Assembly: GCA_910574195.1 (NCBI GenBank)
Contig: CAJTBF010000007.1
Span: forward strand, 62,001 to 126,000
Length of the DNA: 64,000 bases
Origin: Lachnospiraceae bacterium
GTDB lineage: Bacteria; Bacillota; Clostridia; Lachnospirales; Lachnospiraceae
Reading direction: 5' to 3'
This document shows positions 17,004 through 25,726 of the stretch, piece by piece (within the stretch, counting starts at the first letter, position 1; each line of letters begins with the position of its first letter). Both the position numbers and the translations under genes were made by a program. Below the pieces are notes generated by a model. The model did no database searches, had not been told where the DNA came from, and saw only the letters and a list, made by a program, of their open reading frames with translations.

Positions 17004-17750
17004 TCAGGATACTTCAAACACCTGCCCTTCCCGCTGTATCTCCATAATCCTGTCACGGTATTCTTTTGTGCAGTTTTCCCTTTGAAGCCGTTCAAAAATC
17101 CCATAATCTCCCCAGAAATGCATGGGAAACACTGCTTTTGCCCCGACCTCCCGCATAAAAAAGTCCAAACCGCTTACATATTGTTCTCCCAGACGGGGAT
17201 CCACCGGAACAAATGCTACGTCCACAGGCCCTTTTTTCATCTTTCGAATCTCCCCTTCATAGTCCCGGCGCATTTGTGCACAGTACCTCTCGCCCTCTTC
17301 TTCCCAGCACCAGGCGTTCAAATCTCCGGCATGATACATCGTCTGTCCCTGATACCAAATCACATAGGCAACCCCTTCGTCCGTAGACCGCAGGGTACGG
17401 ATTTTACAATCCGCAATCTCCAGCTCCTGCCCCGGTTTTACATAACTAATCCGATCTTCCAGACGCAATTCTTTTGCAGCAGTCCGCCCATTCTGTTTTT
17501 CAGCCGGCAGCACAAACTTTTCCACATCCCGTCTCACATCCTTTGACAAAATATAGAACACCGGCATACCTCTTTCTTCCCATTCAAAGATGGCTCTCTG
17601 ATAATGATCCGGATGCTTATGGCTGACAAAAACAAAACATTTCTTTTTTTCCGGCAACGCCGGAATCCCACCCTGATAATAGTCAAACAAAAAAGCTGCG
17701 CTTTCCGTCTCAACGAAAAAGCCGCTGTGCCCGATATATGTGATTCTCAT
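17004..17750 (-). CDS. Metallo-beta-lactamase-fold hydrolase
   Basis: A 248-aa MBL-fold protein. It opens MRITYIGHSGFFVET and carries the metal-binding motif SHKHPDH near residue 51, with later histidines in YHAGDLNAWC and FPMHFWGD. It resembles the UlaG-like/YtxK-adjacent group of small MBL proteins; substrate is unknown. Its start overlaps the stop of the MogA-like gene by 4 nt (ATGA), so the two are translationally coupled and may work together, although no pathway is evident. Confidence 0.85.
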   Translation of the reverse strand: MRITYIGHSGFFVETESAAFLFDYYQGGIPALPEKKKCFVFVSHKHPDHYQRAIFEWEERGMPVFYILSKDVRRDVEKFVLPAEKQNGRTAAKELRLEDRISYVKPGQELEIADCKIRTLRSTDEGVAYVIWYQGQTMYHAGDLNAWCWEEEGERYCAQMRRDYEGEIRKMKKGPVDVAFVPVDPRLGEQYVSGLDFFMREVGAKAVFPMHFWGDYGIFERLQRENCTKEYRDRIMEIQREGQVFEVS

Positions 17751-18211
17751 TCCTGATTCATCTCCTCCAGAACCCGCAAAATCTCCGGTAAAATATATTC
17801 CACGTCCTCTCCCGCCAGCTTTCCGCTGTCCGGCAGATTTACCAGTACCGTTTTATTCCGAATGCCCGCCGCCGACCGGTCCAAAAGCATCCGTTTCGTA
17901 TACTGCATATTATAGGACCGTACCGCCTCCGGTATCCCCGGCAGTAATCGTTCTGCCGCCTCTGTCAGCGCATCCGGCGCGCAGTCTTTTTCCCGAAAAC
18001 TATTGGAACCAATCGTAAAAAGCGCCTGTACCGCTCCCGTATCTGCAAGTTGTCTCATCACCGTCTCCACCACGGTATGATCTTCCGGCAGTACTCCCGC
18101 CTTGACGGTAAAACCGGATTGTTCCAGCACTTTCTTCACTGCCACGCCGGCTGCACTTCCCTTTTTCACTTTATATCCTTCTGTACTGATTGTAAATACT
18201 GCTGCTTTCAT
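17747..18211 (-). CDS. Divergent MogA/MoaB-type molybdopterin-binding domain protein
   Basis: A 154-aa single-domain protein of the MoCF (MogA/MoaB) fold. The C-terminal half is recognisable (LPGIPEAVRSYNMQ, AAGIRNKTVLVNLPDSG). The usual glycine-rich TGGTG substrate loop is replaced by TIGSNSFREKD, and no other cofactor genes are nearby. It may therefore bind a different ligand or have lost molybdopterin adenylyltransferase activity. It overlaps the MBL hydrolase gene by 4 nt. Confidence 0.75.
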   Translation of the reverse strand: MKAAVFTISTEGYKVKKGSAAGVAVKKVLEQSGFTVKAGVLPEDHTVVETVMRQLADTGAVQALFTIGSNSFREKDCAPDALTEAAERLLPGIPEAVRSYNMQYTKRMLLDRSAAGIRNKTVLVNLPDSGKLAGEDVEYILPEILRVLEEMNQE

Positions 18212-18319
18212 CTTCCGTATCTCTTCTCCCTTCGCCTCCGTACCAATTACTTTCCGGTTCTCCCTGCCATGATTCTTTGTTCACGCCTGTGAAAAACAGA
18301 ACATCCCAATTTCCGCTCT

Positions 18320-19603
18320 CTATAAACTTTCCAGAATTTTACGTGCCAATTCGTTCGTCTTTGCAAAAATCTCTTCCTTTGTGGAATCCAGATGGAATAC
18401 ACCGTCCTGATACAGAACCTTTCCTCCTACCATGGTCATCTTTACATTGGATTTACTTCCGCTGTAAACCAGATTCTTCTCCAGATTCCGTACGGGCTGC
18501 ATATTCGGCTGATTCAAGTCAATCAAAACCAGATCCGCTTTTTTCCCGGCGGCGATACTGTCGCATTCCGGCAGCCCGCATGCGTACGCTCCCTGCACCG
18601 CTGCCATTTTCAGAACTTCCCCTGCCGGAACCGCTTCCGGATCGTCGCAGATTGCTTTCTGCAGTCCGGTTACAAGGAACATTTCCCGGAACATATCCAG
18701 ACAATTGTTGCTTGCCGCTCCGTCCGTTCCGATGGCTACCGGAATTCCTTCTTTCAGGAACCGCTTCACCGGCGCAATCCCGCTTGCCAGTTTCAGATTC
18801 GAAGCCGCGTTTGTCACCACATATATATGATGCTTCTTCAAAATCTCATAATCCGTTTCATCCATATGCACGCAATGGAATAACGTTCCCCCATGTTGGA
18901 ACAATCCCAGAGAATCCATATATGCAACCGGAGACATACCCGTTTTTGCCCGGCATTCCTCCACTTCTTTTCTTGTCTCCGAACAATGTACGGAAACCGG
19001 CGCCTGATACTTCTCCGACAGGGCGGCGATCCCCTCCATCAGTTTCCGGCTTGTGGTGTATTCCGCATGAAATCCGATTCGATGACTGATCTGCTTCGAA
19101 GGATCCTGATTCAACCGCAGATAGTCCTGCTCCACCCGTTCTACCGTTCCGCCGAAATCATTGATACTGTCACAGAACACATACCGAAATCCTGTATCCT
19201 GCACTGCACGGGCCCCGTCGTCCACGCAAAAATACATATCATACGCACAGGTAATCCCACTGGTCAGATACTCCATAATTGCCAGCTTGGTAAACCAGTA
19301 AATTGCCTCTCCATCCAGTTTTGCTTCCGCCGGAAATACCTGCTGATGCAGCCAGTCGTCCAATTTCATATCATCCGCATGAGAACGAAGAAACGTCATC
19401 GCGGAATGCGTATGAGCATTTTTAAAACCGGGAAGCAGAAGATTCCCCTGCCCGTCAATCTCCTTATCCCAGACCATGGCACTGCTGTCCTTCTCTTCTC
19501 CCACATACATCACGGTATCGTCCATAATCCAGACTTCTCCGTCGAAGATACGTTCTCCCGCCTTCATTGTCAAAATCTTTACATTAAAAATCCTTGTGTT
19601 CAT
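18320..19603 (-). CDS. mtaD: Amidohydrolase, S-adenosylhomocysteine / 5'-methylthioadenosine deaminase-like
   Basis: A 427-aa metal-dependent hydrolase. Zinc ligands are visible in GFKNAHTHSAM (H64, H66), VSVHCSETRKEV (about residue 203) and the catalytic GTDGAASNN (about residue 293). The overall pattern, including the early LRSHADD and WLHQQVFP segments, matches the MtaD/TRZ-ATZ group that deaminates SAH, MTA or related adenosines. The exact substrate is inferred. RBS GAGGAAAC precedes the start. It follows the azlCD locus divergent from nothing else nearby and seems monocistronic. Confidence 0.85.
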   Translation of the reverse strand: MNTRIFNVKILTMKAGERIFDGEVWIMDDTVMYVGEEKDSSAMVWDKEIDGQGNLLLPGFKNAHTHSAMTFLRSHADDMKLDDWLHQQVFPAEAKLDGEAIYWFTKLAIMEYLTSGITCAYDMYFCVDDGARAVQDTGFRYVFCDSINDFGGTVERVEQDYLRLNQDPSKQISHRIGFHAEYTTSRKLMEGIAALSEKYQAPVSVHCSETRKEVEECRAKTGMSPVAYMDSLGLFQHGGTLFHCVHMDETDYEILKKHHIYVVTNAASNLKLASGIAPVKRFLKEGIPVAIGTDGAASNNCLDMFREMFLVTGLQKAICDDPEAVPAGEVLKMAAVQGAYACGLPECDSIAAGKKADLVLIDLNQPNMQPVRNLEKNLVYSGSKSNVKMTMVGGKVLYQDGVFHLDSTKEEIFAKTNELARKILESL

Positions 19604-19722
19604 ATTTTGTTTCCTCCACGCGCTTCGGCGGCTATCGCCTGACTCTTTTTTACATATATTTTTTATTATAACTGGAAACCGCTTCTCCTACAACTAAAAT
19701 TTCATGAGAGAACGAAGGCTTC

Positions 19723-20049
19723 CTAAAAAACATACTGTACCAGCAGCATATAACAGACCGTCCCGCCCGCGATAGACAAAAGCATCTGCCGTTTCCATAC
19801 ATGTAATGCCACCACAAAAATTATCGCAAGCAGTTCCGGAATCCCGCGGCTTCCGGTAAAAATACTTACATTTTTCAGGCAGCAGACCACCAACAGACCA
19901 AATACCGCTGAAGGAAGAACCCTTCCCAGATACTGTATGTATCTCGGAGTAGGTTTGCCGGCCGGAAACACCAAAAATGGCAGGAAGCGGGTAAGAACCG
20001 TTCCAAAAATCACCATGCCGATTGTAACAAGTTGTTGAAATATTGTCAT
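19723..20049 (-). CDS. azlD: AzlD-family branched-chain amino acid exporter subunit
   Basis: A 108-aa hydrophobic protein with about four membrane helices, opening with a segment followed by [19 protein letters not shown], the AzlD signature region. AzlC and AzlD together export branched-chain amino acids. RBS GGGAGGACAAC precedes the start, and the ATG overlaps the azlC stop by 4 nt. The partner azlC is damaged at its 5' end, so the pair may be inactive. Confidence 0.88.
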   Translation of the reverse strand: MTIFQQLVTIGMVIFGTVLTRFLPFLVFPAGKPTPRYIQYLGRVLPSAVFGLLVVCCLKNVSIFTGSRGIPELLAIIFVVALHVWKRQMLLSIAGGTVCYMLLVQYVF

Positions 20050-20687
20050 AACTGTTGTCCTCCCTTCTCAAGTGTCCCACGCAAAAGGGTTAACAGTGCA
20101 AGAATTCCGAACATGGCCGGGATGATAAAACGATCCGGGCCAAACACAAGCAGACAGAGCAAAGAAACACCAAGTCCGGCAACCGCACTGATGTGCCGCT
20201 TTTCTTTCATCCATTGTTCCATAAAAATCACCACAAACATGGCGGTCATAACGAACTCCAGCCCTTCCGTATTGAAGTGAATCCAAGAACCAAAGATCCC
20301 GCCCAGCGTCGCCCCCGAAACCCAGTACAGATGGTTCAGCAGGGTAACAAAAAACAAAAACCAGGAGGAATCAATCTCTTTTGGTATTTGCGCCGTATAA
20401 TTGATTGAGAAACTCTCATCACACATCCCAAAGATCAGATAAAACTTTTTCCATCCTGTTCCCCGATACTTGTCCAGCATAGAAATCCCATAAAACAAAT
20501 GTCTCGCATTGATCATCAATGTCATCGCAAGCGCCTGAACAGGATGAAATGCGCCCAGTAACATCCGGACGGTGACAAACTCCACGGAACCTGCAAAAAT
20601 TGTCAGACTCATCAACATCGGATACCAAAAACAAAAACCGGACACGTGCATGTAAATTCCGTAAGTCAGGCCAAGAAACCAAAATCC
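20046..20687 (-). pseudogene. azlC: azlC, 5'-truncated branched-chain amino acid exporter
   Basis: Readable AzlC sequence spans 20046-20687: GFWFLGLTYGIYMHVSGF, SLTIFAGSVEFVTV, INARHLFYGISML and FGMCDESFSI are all typical. Immediately before GFWFLG, an in-frame TAA (20688-20690) interrupts the reading frame. The normal roughly 25 residues N-terminal to this point are missing; a plausible LPV segment lies in another frame just upstream. The first internal ATG (20651) lacks a convincing ribosome-binding site and falls inside the first conserved helix. I therefore read it as a broken gene, although a 201-aa product from 20651 is possible. Confidence 0.75.
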
Positions 20688-20744
20688 TTATATCCTTCCC
20701 TTTGCGTACAGGCAATTCAAAAAAATGATTTTTCAGGAAATTTA

Positions 20745-20800
20745 TTTACATGGCAAACCCGAAAATGATATACTTCAACTAGAGCGTGAAACGCGCTCTA
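20745..20800 (+). promoter_or_regulatory. Promoter with operator-like palindrome for the Gfo/Idh gene
   Basis: TTTACA (20745-20750) and TATACT (20769-20774) are separated by 18 nt. Directly after the -10 box, TAGAGCG (20780-20786) and CGCTCTA (20794-20800) form a 7-bp perfect inverted repeat with a 7-nt centre, placed over the expected transcription start. This suggests repressor control, or alternatively a mobile-element end, because CTAGAGCGTG recurs inverted at 22056-22065. Confidence 0.6.
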
Positions 20801-20880
20801 AGTAAAAAACAGGAACTACGGATATCCGAAATTTCATGGAAGCATACCCGAAATATGAACTGTGACAAGGAGAAAAAGTG

Positions 20881-22020
20881 ATGAAAAAAGTGAAAACGGC
20901 TGTCATTGGCTGCGGCATGATCAGCGACATTTATCTGGAGAATGCAACCACACAGTTTTCGATTCTTGATGTAGTCGGATGTTCTGACATCCAGCCGGAA
21001 AAGGCGTCAAAAACAGCAAAAAAGTATGAGATAAAGGCGCTCTCCATGGAAGAAATTCTGGAAGATCCCTCCATCGAGATGGTCATCAATCTCACCGCTC
21101 CAAAGGCACATTATGATGTGATCAAACGTCTGCTGTATGCTGGAAAACATGTATACACGGAAAAAGTGCTGGCAGTGGGACAGGAAAAAGCGAAAGAACT
21201 AGTGGAACTGGCAGCTTCCAAAAATCTATACCTGGGTGCCTCCCCGGACACTTTTTTAGGCGCCGCCATTCAGACGGGACGATTTGTCCTGGACAGCGGC
21301 ATAATCGGGGAACCAACCGGATGTCTGGCTGTTCTGAACCGGGACAACCGCGTGGGCGCGGAATTTATCCCCTATATTGCCCAGGAGGGCGGCGGAATCG
21401 GATTTGACGTGGGGATTTATTTTACAACGGCGCTTTCCTATCTGCTCGGCCCGGTAGAAGAAGTTTCCGGATTCATGGCCACGAGAGCGCCGATGAGAAA
21501 ACATATGTACCCGTCCCATGACAACTTTGATCAGACTTACGAAGTGGCGTGTGAAAATCAGATGTCTGGCTCGCTGAAGTACAAAAACGGCGTTCTGGGA
21601 ACGGTTCTGTTTAATTCCGAATCTATCATGAACCAATACCCGGAACTGACTATCTTTGGCACACAGGGGATTCTGTATCTCTCTAATCCGGATTTTTTCG
21701 GCGGCGATATTAAAGTGTTGCTCCGGGGAAATGCAGAACCCGTCGTATTCCCGCAGAATCACGGGTATGCCAAAAATACGAGAGGGGTAGGAGCTGCGGA
21801 GATGGCATGGTCCATACGTGCCGGAAGAACGCCTATGGCCAGTAAAGAGATTGCGCTGCACTCATTGGAAATCATACATGGAATCGCGAAAAGCAGTGAG
21901 ACAGGAAAAACATACCGGATGGAAACCACATTTGAAAGACCGAGAGCCCTTCCCCGCGGATATCTGGAAAAATCGGAATTCGCGGACTTCCCTGCGGATC
22001 AGGAAGCGGCGCTGGTGTGA
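20881..22020 (+). CDS. Gfo/Idh/MocA-family oxidoreductase
   Basis: A 379-aa NAD(P)-dependent sugar or inositol dehydrogenase type protein. The N-terminal Rossmann motif is VIGCGMISDIYLE (residues 8-20), followed by TEKVLA with the family lysine in the EKP-type position (here EKV), and GGGIGFDVGIYF in the C-terminal domain. Substrate is unknown. A GTG directly precedes the ATG; AAGGAG lies 8 nt before the ATG. It is the only plus-strand gene here, flanked by a broken azlC and by permease debris, and bracketed by 10-bp inverted repeats, suggesting acquisition. Confidence 0.9.
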   Translation: MKKVKTAVIGCGMISDIYLENATTQFSILDVVGCSDIQPEKASKTAKKYEIKALSMEEILEDPSIEMVINLTAPKAHYDVIKRLLYAGKHVYTEKVLAVGQEKAKELVELAASKNLYLGASPDTFLGAAIQTGRFVLDSGIIGEPTGCLAVLNRDNRVGAEFIPYIAQEGGGIGFDVGIYFTTALSYLLGPVEEVSGFMATRAPMRKHMYPSHDNFDQTYEVACENQMSGSLKYKNGVLGTVLFNSESIMNQYPELTIFGTQGILYLSNPDFFGGDIKVLLRGNAEPVVFPQNHGYAKNTRGVGAAEMAWSIRAGRTPMASKEIALHSLEIIHGIAKSSETGKTYRMETTFERPRALPRGYLEKSEFADFPADQEAALV

Positions 22021-22055
22021 AGTGGGGCGGCAGATTGCAGGAATGAATTTTCAAA

Positions 22056-22065
22056 CACGCTCTAG
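22056..22065. repeat. 10-bp repeat inverted relative to 20779-20788
   Basis: CACGCTCTAG here is the exact reverse complement of CTAGAGCGTG at 20779-20788. The pair brackets the Gfo/Idh gene. The surrounding bases do not extend into a longer match. Confidence 0.5.
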
Positions 22066-22085
22066 GGCACAAAAGCCCCCTCATT

Positions 22086-22682
22086 TTACATCATTGTATC
22101 ATCCCGCAAAACCTCAGCTAAGTTGATTTTACGTATATTACGCCAGCCAAGATAATATGCAAATGCCACAATTCCCCAGATAGCCAGCATAAAAAGCATA
22201 ATCGGAATGAATGGGGCTTCGGCAAGAAATGTCCCCACTTCAACATAGCTTGTCTTCAGCAAATACCCCACTGTAATAATTGCTTCTGCTTCCTGAATAC
22301 GGTTCTCACTTTCCGTTTTATAGTTTCCCGCAATAAGGCTGTCCACCTGCCCCTGCAAAGCATCCAAATCCTCCGATGTCACATTTTCCCTGCCAAGCAT
22401 ACAGAGATAGGTATCCTCCTCGCTGCCTCCAATCTGACCCTTGATTTCTTTCCACAAAGATACGGGAATAAAATGCACCAGTTCATAATAATCAAGCGTT
22501 GCGTATTCCTCCCTTAAAGCAGGCGTCTTCTCCGTATAAGACAAAACAGGAATCTCTGCCTTCATTTCTTCCTTGCCGGACTGTCTTAAAATGCTTACCG
22601 CACTTTCTCCTTTCACATAGGGCATATAGCGCGGATGCCTGAAATCCGGATTTGTAACATCACGTATCTGATTCCATATCAC
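22086..22682 (-). pseudogene. Remnant of an FtsX-type ABC transporter permease
   Basis: Readable as 198 aa, but only the C-terminal part of a MacB/FtsX-like permease is present. The end (EAPFIPIMLFMLAIWGIVAF, then GWRNIRKINLAEVLRDDTMM) is typical. Full-length relatives have several hundred more residues upstream, and a block with two membrane helices normally precedes the VGYLLKTSY segment; here NRIQE runs straight into EAEAIITVGYLL. I infer an N-terminal truncation plus an in-frame internal loss of about 80 residues. No partner ATPase gene is present. Confidence 0.7.
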
Positions 22683-22683
22683 T

Positions 22684-23050
22684 GCCCCGGAGTGCGTTGC
22701 TGCCTATGCATCCCTTTACCCAGCAGTCACCTATTACCTGAACCGCCTGAATGACTGGGGGCTGCATTTCCGGAAATGCAAGATATGCGGACGGCTTTTC
22801 CTTGCCGAAAGCCTGCGCTACGAACTATGCAATGACAAATGCCGGAAAGCACTGGCGCAACATTATCAACAAGGCAAAAAAGAATCCCTGCCTACCGGCT
22901 GACCGTCTGAAAAAATGCAGGCTGCCTTTGAAGCTTTTAAGAAAGAAGCCCTTCAAAGGAAAAAGGCAATCAAGACAGAAAAAGCCAGCCCGAAAAATTT
23001 CACGGACTGGCTGTACCAGCAGAGCAGTATCCTGGTTGATCACTTTTTAC
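22684..23050 (+). pseudogene. Frameshifted remnant of a small cysteine-containing protein (DUF6076-like)
   Basis: Three pieces in different frames fit one family pattern. Piece 1 (about 22684-22845) reads YYLNRLNDWGLHFRKCKICG and then ELCNDKCRKA, a four-cysteine zinc-ribbon-like motif. Piece 2 (about 22850-22915) reads HWRNIINKAKK and ADRLKK. Piece 3 (from 22918) reads MQAAFEAFKKEALQRKKA and NFTDWLYQQSS. Between pieces 1 and 2 a stretch expected in relatives is missing. The family name is from memory and less certain than the observation of a broken gene. Confidence 0.65.
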
Positions 23051-23081
23051 ATATCCGCCCGTCTTCCAAACCACAGCAGGC

Positions 23082-24554
23082 TTATATAATGATACACACC
23101 AGCCCGCCGTTGCTGTCGTTCACAATCTTCTGCATCGTATCCTGCAGCTTCACCTGGCTTTCATCATTGATCATGGTAATTTTATTGCGCATGCCGTCCA
23201 TCACCAATTCTTCAATGGATTTTCCAAAAATGTTGGTTCCCCACACGCCGTCTTCCGTCTCGCTTTCCGCTTTGATATATTCCACCAGATCCTGAGCCTG
23301 CCGTTCATTTCCCACAATAGGCGCAATCTCCGTCTCTATATTGGCCCGGATCATGTGGATGGACGGCGCTTCCGAATGAATCTTCACCCCGAATTTATTC
23401 CCCTGTTTGATAATCATTGGTTCTTCCAGAGAGATCTCTTCTTTCTTCGGGCAGACCACACCATACCCCTTCATCCGCACATCCGCGAACGCGTCTTTAA
23501 TCTGGGTATATTCCTCCTTCATCGCCGCCAGCTCCTTCATAACGGAAATCAGCTCATATTCTCCCTGAATCGCTGTTCCCGTCAGCTCGCTGAGTACCTC
23601 ATAATAAAGCTGCTCCGCAAACCGGATCAGGATTTTTACTTTTCCCGTATCCATTTCCACTTTTTCCACCTGGATTTTTTCTATGTACGGACTCTCTGTC
23701 TCCGGAATTCCCGCCGCCACGCTGCGGATATCATCCAGGCCCGTCATGAGATGCTTCACCACTGCCAGAAGATCCTGTTTGATACGATGATCCCGGGAAA
23801 GCATTTCCACCCATTTGGGAACATAGAATTCTACTTCCGAGATAGGGAATTCAAACAAAATCTGCCGCATCATCTGATTTACGTCCTCTTCCTTCAACTG
23901 TTCACAATTGACCGGAAGTACAGAAGTCCCATACTTTTCTTCCAGAGAAATCTGCAGTGCTTTCACCTCATCCGTATATGGCTTTTTACAGTTCAAAAGA
24001 ATGATAAACGGTTTCCCGATGGACTGTAATTCCTGCACCGTGCGTTCTTCCGCCGGAATATAGCTTTCCCTGGGGATCTCCCCGATGGAGCCGTCCGTCG
24101 TCACAACCAGCCCGATCGTGGCATGGTCATGAATCACTTTCTGCGTCCCGATGGCCGCCGCTTTCGTAAACGGAATCTCATATTCAAACCAGGGTGTTTT
24201 TACCTGCCGTTCCGTATCATTTTCCACATGTCCGGACGCCCCGTCCACCATAAAACCGACGCAGTCAATCAGCCGGATCTTTACCTCCACATCTTCTGCC
24301 AGATGAATGACCGCCGCATCCTTCGGCACAAATTTCGGTTCCGTCGTCATAATTGTCGTACCGGATGCAGACTGCGGCAATTCATCTTTTGTACGCTCCC
24401 GATCATGCGCATCCTCCATATGGGGAAGAACCAGCAAATCCATAAACCGTTTGATAAAAGTCGACTTGCCTGTCCGAACAGGTCCCACCACTCCAATATA
24501 GATTTCTCCGCCGGTTCTCGCCTTCATATCCTTGTATAACTGAAATGAGTCCAT
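23082..24554 (-). CDS. spoIVA: Stage IV sporulation protein A
   Basis: A 490-aa spore-coat morphogenetic ATPase that polymerises on the forespore surface. The Walker A motif GPVRTGKST lies at residues 24-32, followed by DCVGFMVDGASGH, and the protein ends with NDSNGGLVCIII, the diagnostic C-terminus. Length matches the usual 492 aa. The ATG at 24554 (MDSFQLYKDMK) has an AGGGGGT site. Its presence shows the host is, or recently was, a spore-former. It is the last gene behind gpsA, with a 133-nt gap where a sporulation promoter is expected; I could not assign a clear SigE box. Confidence 0.97.
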   Translation of the reverse strand: MDSFQLYKDMKARTGGEIYIGVVGPVRTGKSTFIKRFMDLLVLPHMEDAHDRERTKDELPQSASGTTIMTTEPKFVPKDAAVIHLAEDVEVKIRLIDCVGFMVDGASGHVENDTERQVKTPWFEYEIPFTKAAAIGTQKVIHDHATIGLVVTTDGSIGEIPRESYIPAEERTVQELQSIGKPFIILLNCKKPYTDEVKALQISLEEKYGTSVLPVNCEQLKEEDVNQMMRQILFEFPISEVEFYVPKWVEMLSRDHRIKQDLLAVVKHLMTGLDDIRSVAAGIPETESPYIEKIQVEKVEMDTGKVKILIRFAEQLYYEVLSELTGTAIQGEYELISVMKELAAMKEEYTQIKDAFADVRMKGYGVVCPKKEEISLEEPMIIKQGNKFGVKIHSEAPSIHMIRANIETEIAPIVGNERQAQDLVEYIKAESETEDGVWGTNIFGKSIEELVMDGMRNKITMINDESQVKLQDTMQKIVNDSNGGLVCIII

Positions 24555-24687
24555 AAAAATACCCCCTTGTTCTGCTCGTATCCCGAATATGAAACCGCCG
24601 GCTGTCAGAGAAAAGGCCACATCATAGCCGGTAAATTTCCATTCGTTGTATTCCCTACAATCTATGCAGAACTTCGGGGGGATATGT

Positions 24688-25719
24688 CTATTTTTCAGAA
24701 CCTTCTTCTTCCGGCCAGGGCAGAGAAGCGTGCTCACTTCGGGATTGGCGAAGCATCAGTTCTTCCACCGCTTCCGCCGGATTTTTCCCGTCGAATAACA
24801 CCGCGTTTACTTCCGTTACAATGGGCATGGAAACTTTGTACTTTTCTGCAAGCGCGGCAGCAGCCTTGGCCGAATACACGCCTTCCACCACCATCTGTAC
24901 CTCGTCCATGGCTTCCTGCATGGATTTTCCCTGCCCCATCAGATACCCGGCCTTCCGGTTCCGGCTGTGCACGCTGGCACAGGTCACAATCAAATCCCCG
25001 ATTCCGGTCAGTCCGGTAAAACTCTCCAGCCGTCCGCCCATCTTCACACCAAGCCGGGCAATCTCCGCGATTCCTCTTGTAATCAACGCCGCTTTGGTAT
25101 TATCCCCGTAACCCAGTCCGTCCGCAATGCCGGCGGCCAGTGCAATCACATTTTTCAGGGCGCCGCCCAGCTCGATTCCCAGAATATCCGGGCTGGTATA
25201 TACCCGGAAAACCGGGCTGGTAAACACCGACTGCAGATACTCCGCCGTCTTTTTGGTCTTTGCACCGATCACACAGGTCGTAGGAAGTTTCCGGCCCACT
25301 TCCTCCGCATGACTGGGGCCAGATAAGACCGCCACATCCGCCTGCGGAATTTCCTCCTCAATCTGGCGGGAAAGTGTCAGCAGCGTATGCTCCTCAATCC
25401 CCTTTGCCACATCCACAATGATCTGTTTCTCTGCAACAAAGGGCGACATCCTTTTCGCAGTCGCACGGGTAAAAGGGGACGGTACCGCAAGCACCAGAAA
25501 ATCCTTTCCTGTGATTGCCTTTTCCAGATCTCCGGTAATCCGCATATCGTCCGCCAGTTTTACACCCGGCAGCTTTCTCTCATGTTCCCGTCTTTGATCC
25601 AACATCTCCACCTCCGCCGGATCAATAGACCAGATCGTCACCTGATTTCCGTTATCATGCAGTAAGACAGAAAGAGCTGTTCCCCAACTTCCCGCGCCGA
25701 TCACTCCGATATTTGCCAT
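24688..25719 (-). CDS. gpsA: NAD(P)-dependent glycerol-3-phosphate dehydrogenase
   Basis: A 343-aa enzyme that reduces dihydroxyacetone phosphate to glycerol-3-phosphate, the phospholipid backbone. It shows the Rossmann motif GVIGAGSWGTALS (residues 4-16), KGIEEHTLL, the catalytic lysine region GGALKNVIALAAGI and the SRNRKAGYLMG segment. The ATG at 25719 gives MANIGVIGAG; a start 10 codons upstream is less likely. It follows plsY by 7 nt, so substrate supply and first acylation are encoded side by side. Confidence 0.96.
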   Translation of the reverse strand: MANIGVIGAGSWGTALSVLLHDNGNQVTIWSIDPAEVEMLDQRREHERKLPGVKLADDMRITGDLEKAITGKDFLVLAVPSPFTRATAKRMSPFVAEKQIIVDVAKGIEEHTLLTLSRQIEEEIPQADVAVLSGPSHAEEVGRKLPTTCVIGAKTKKTAEYLQSVFTSPVFRVYTSPDILGIELGGALKNVIALAAGIADGLGYGDNTKAALITRGIAEIARLGVKMGGRLESFTGLTGIGDLIVTCASVHSRNRKAGYLMGQGKSMQEAMDEVQMVVEGVYSAKAAAALAEKYKVSMPIVTEVNAVLFDGKNPAEAVEELMLRQSRSEHASLPWPEEEGSEK

Positions 25720-25726
25720 CTCGTCC

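Noticed and set aside
24555-24687. Possible SigE promoter for spoIVA
   Set aside because: No pair of boxes matched the SigE consensus with correct spacing, although sporulation control is expected from the gene.
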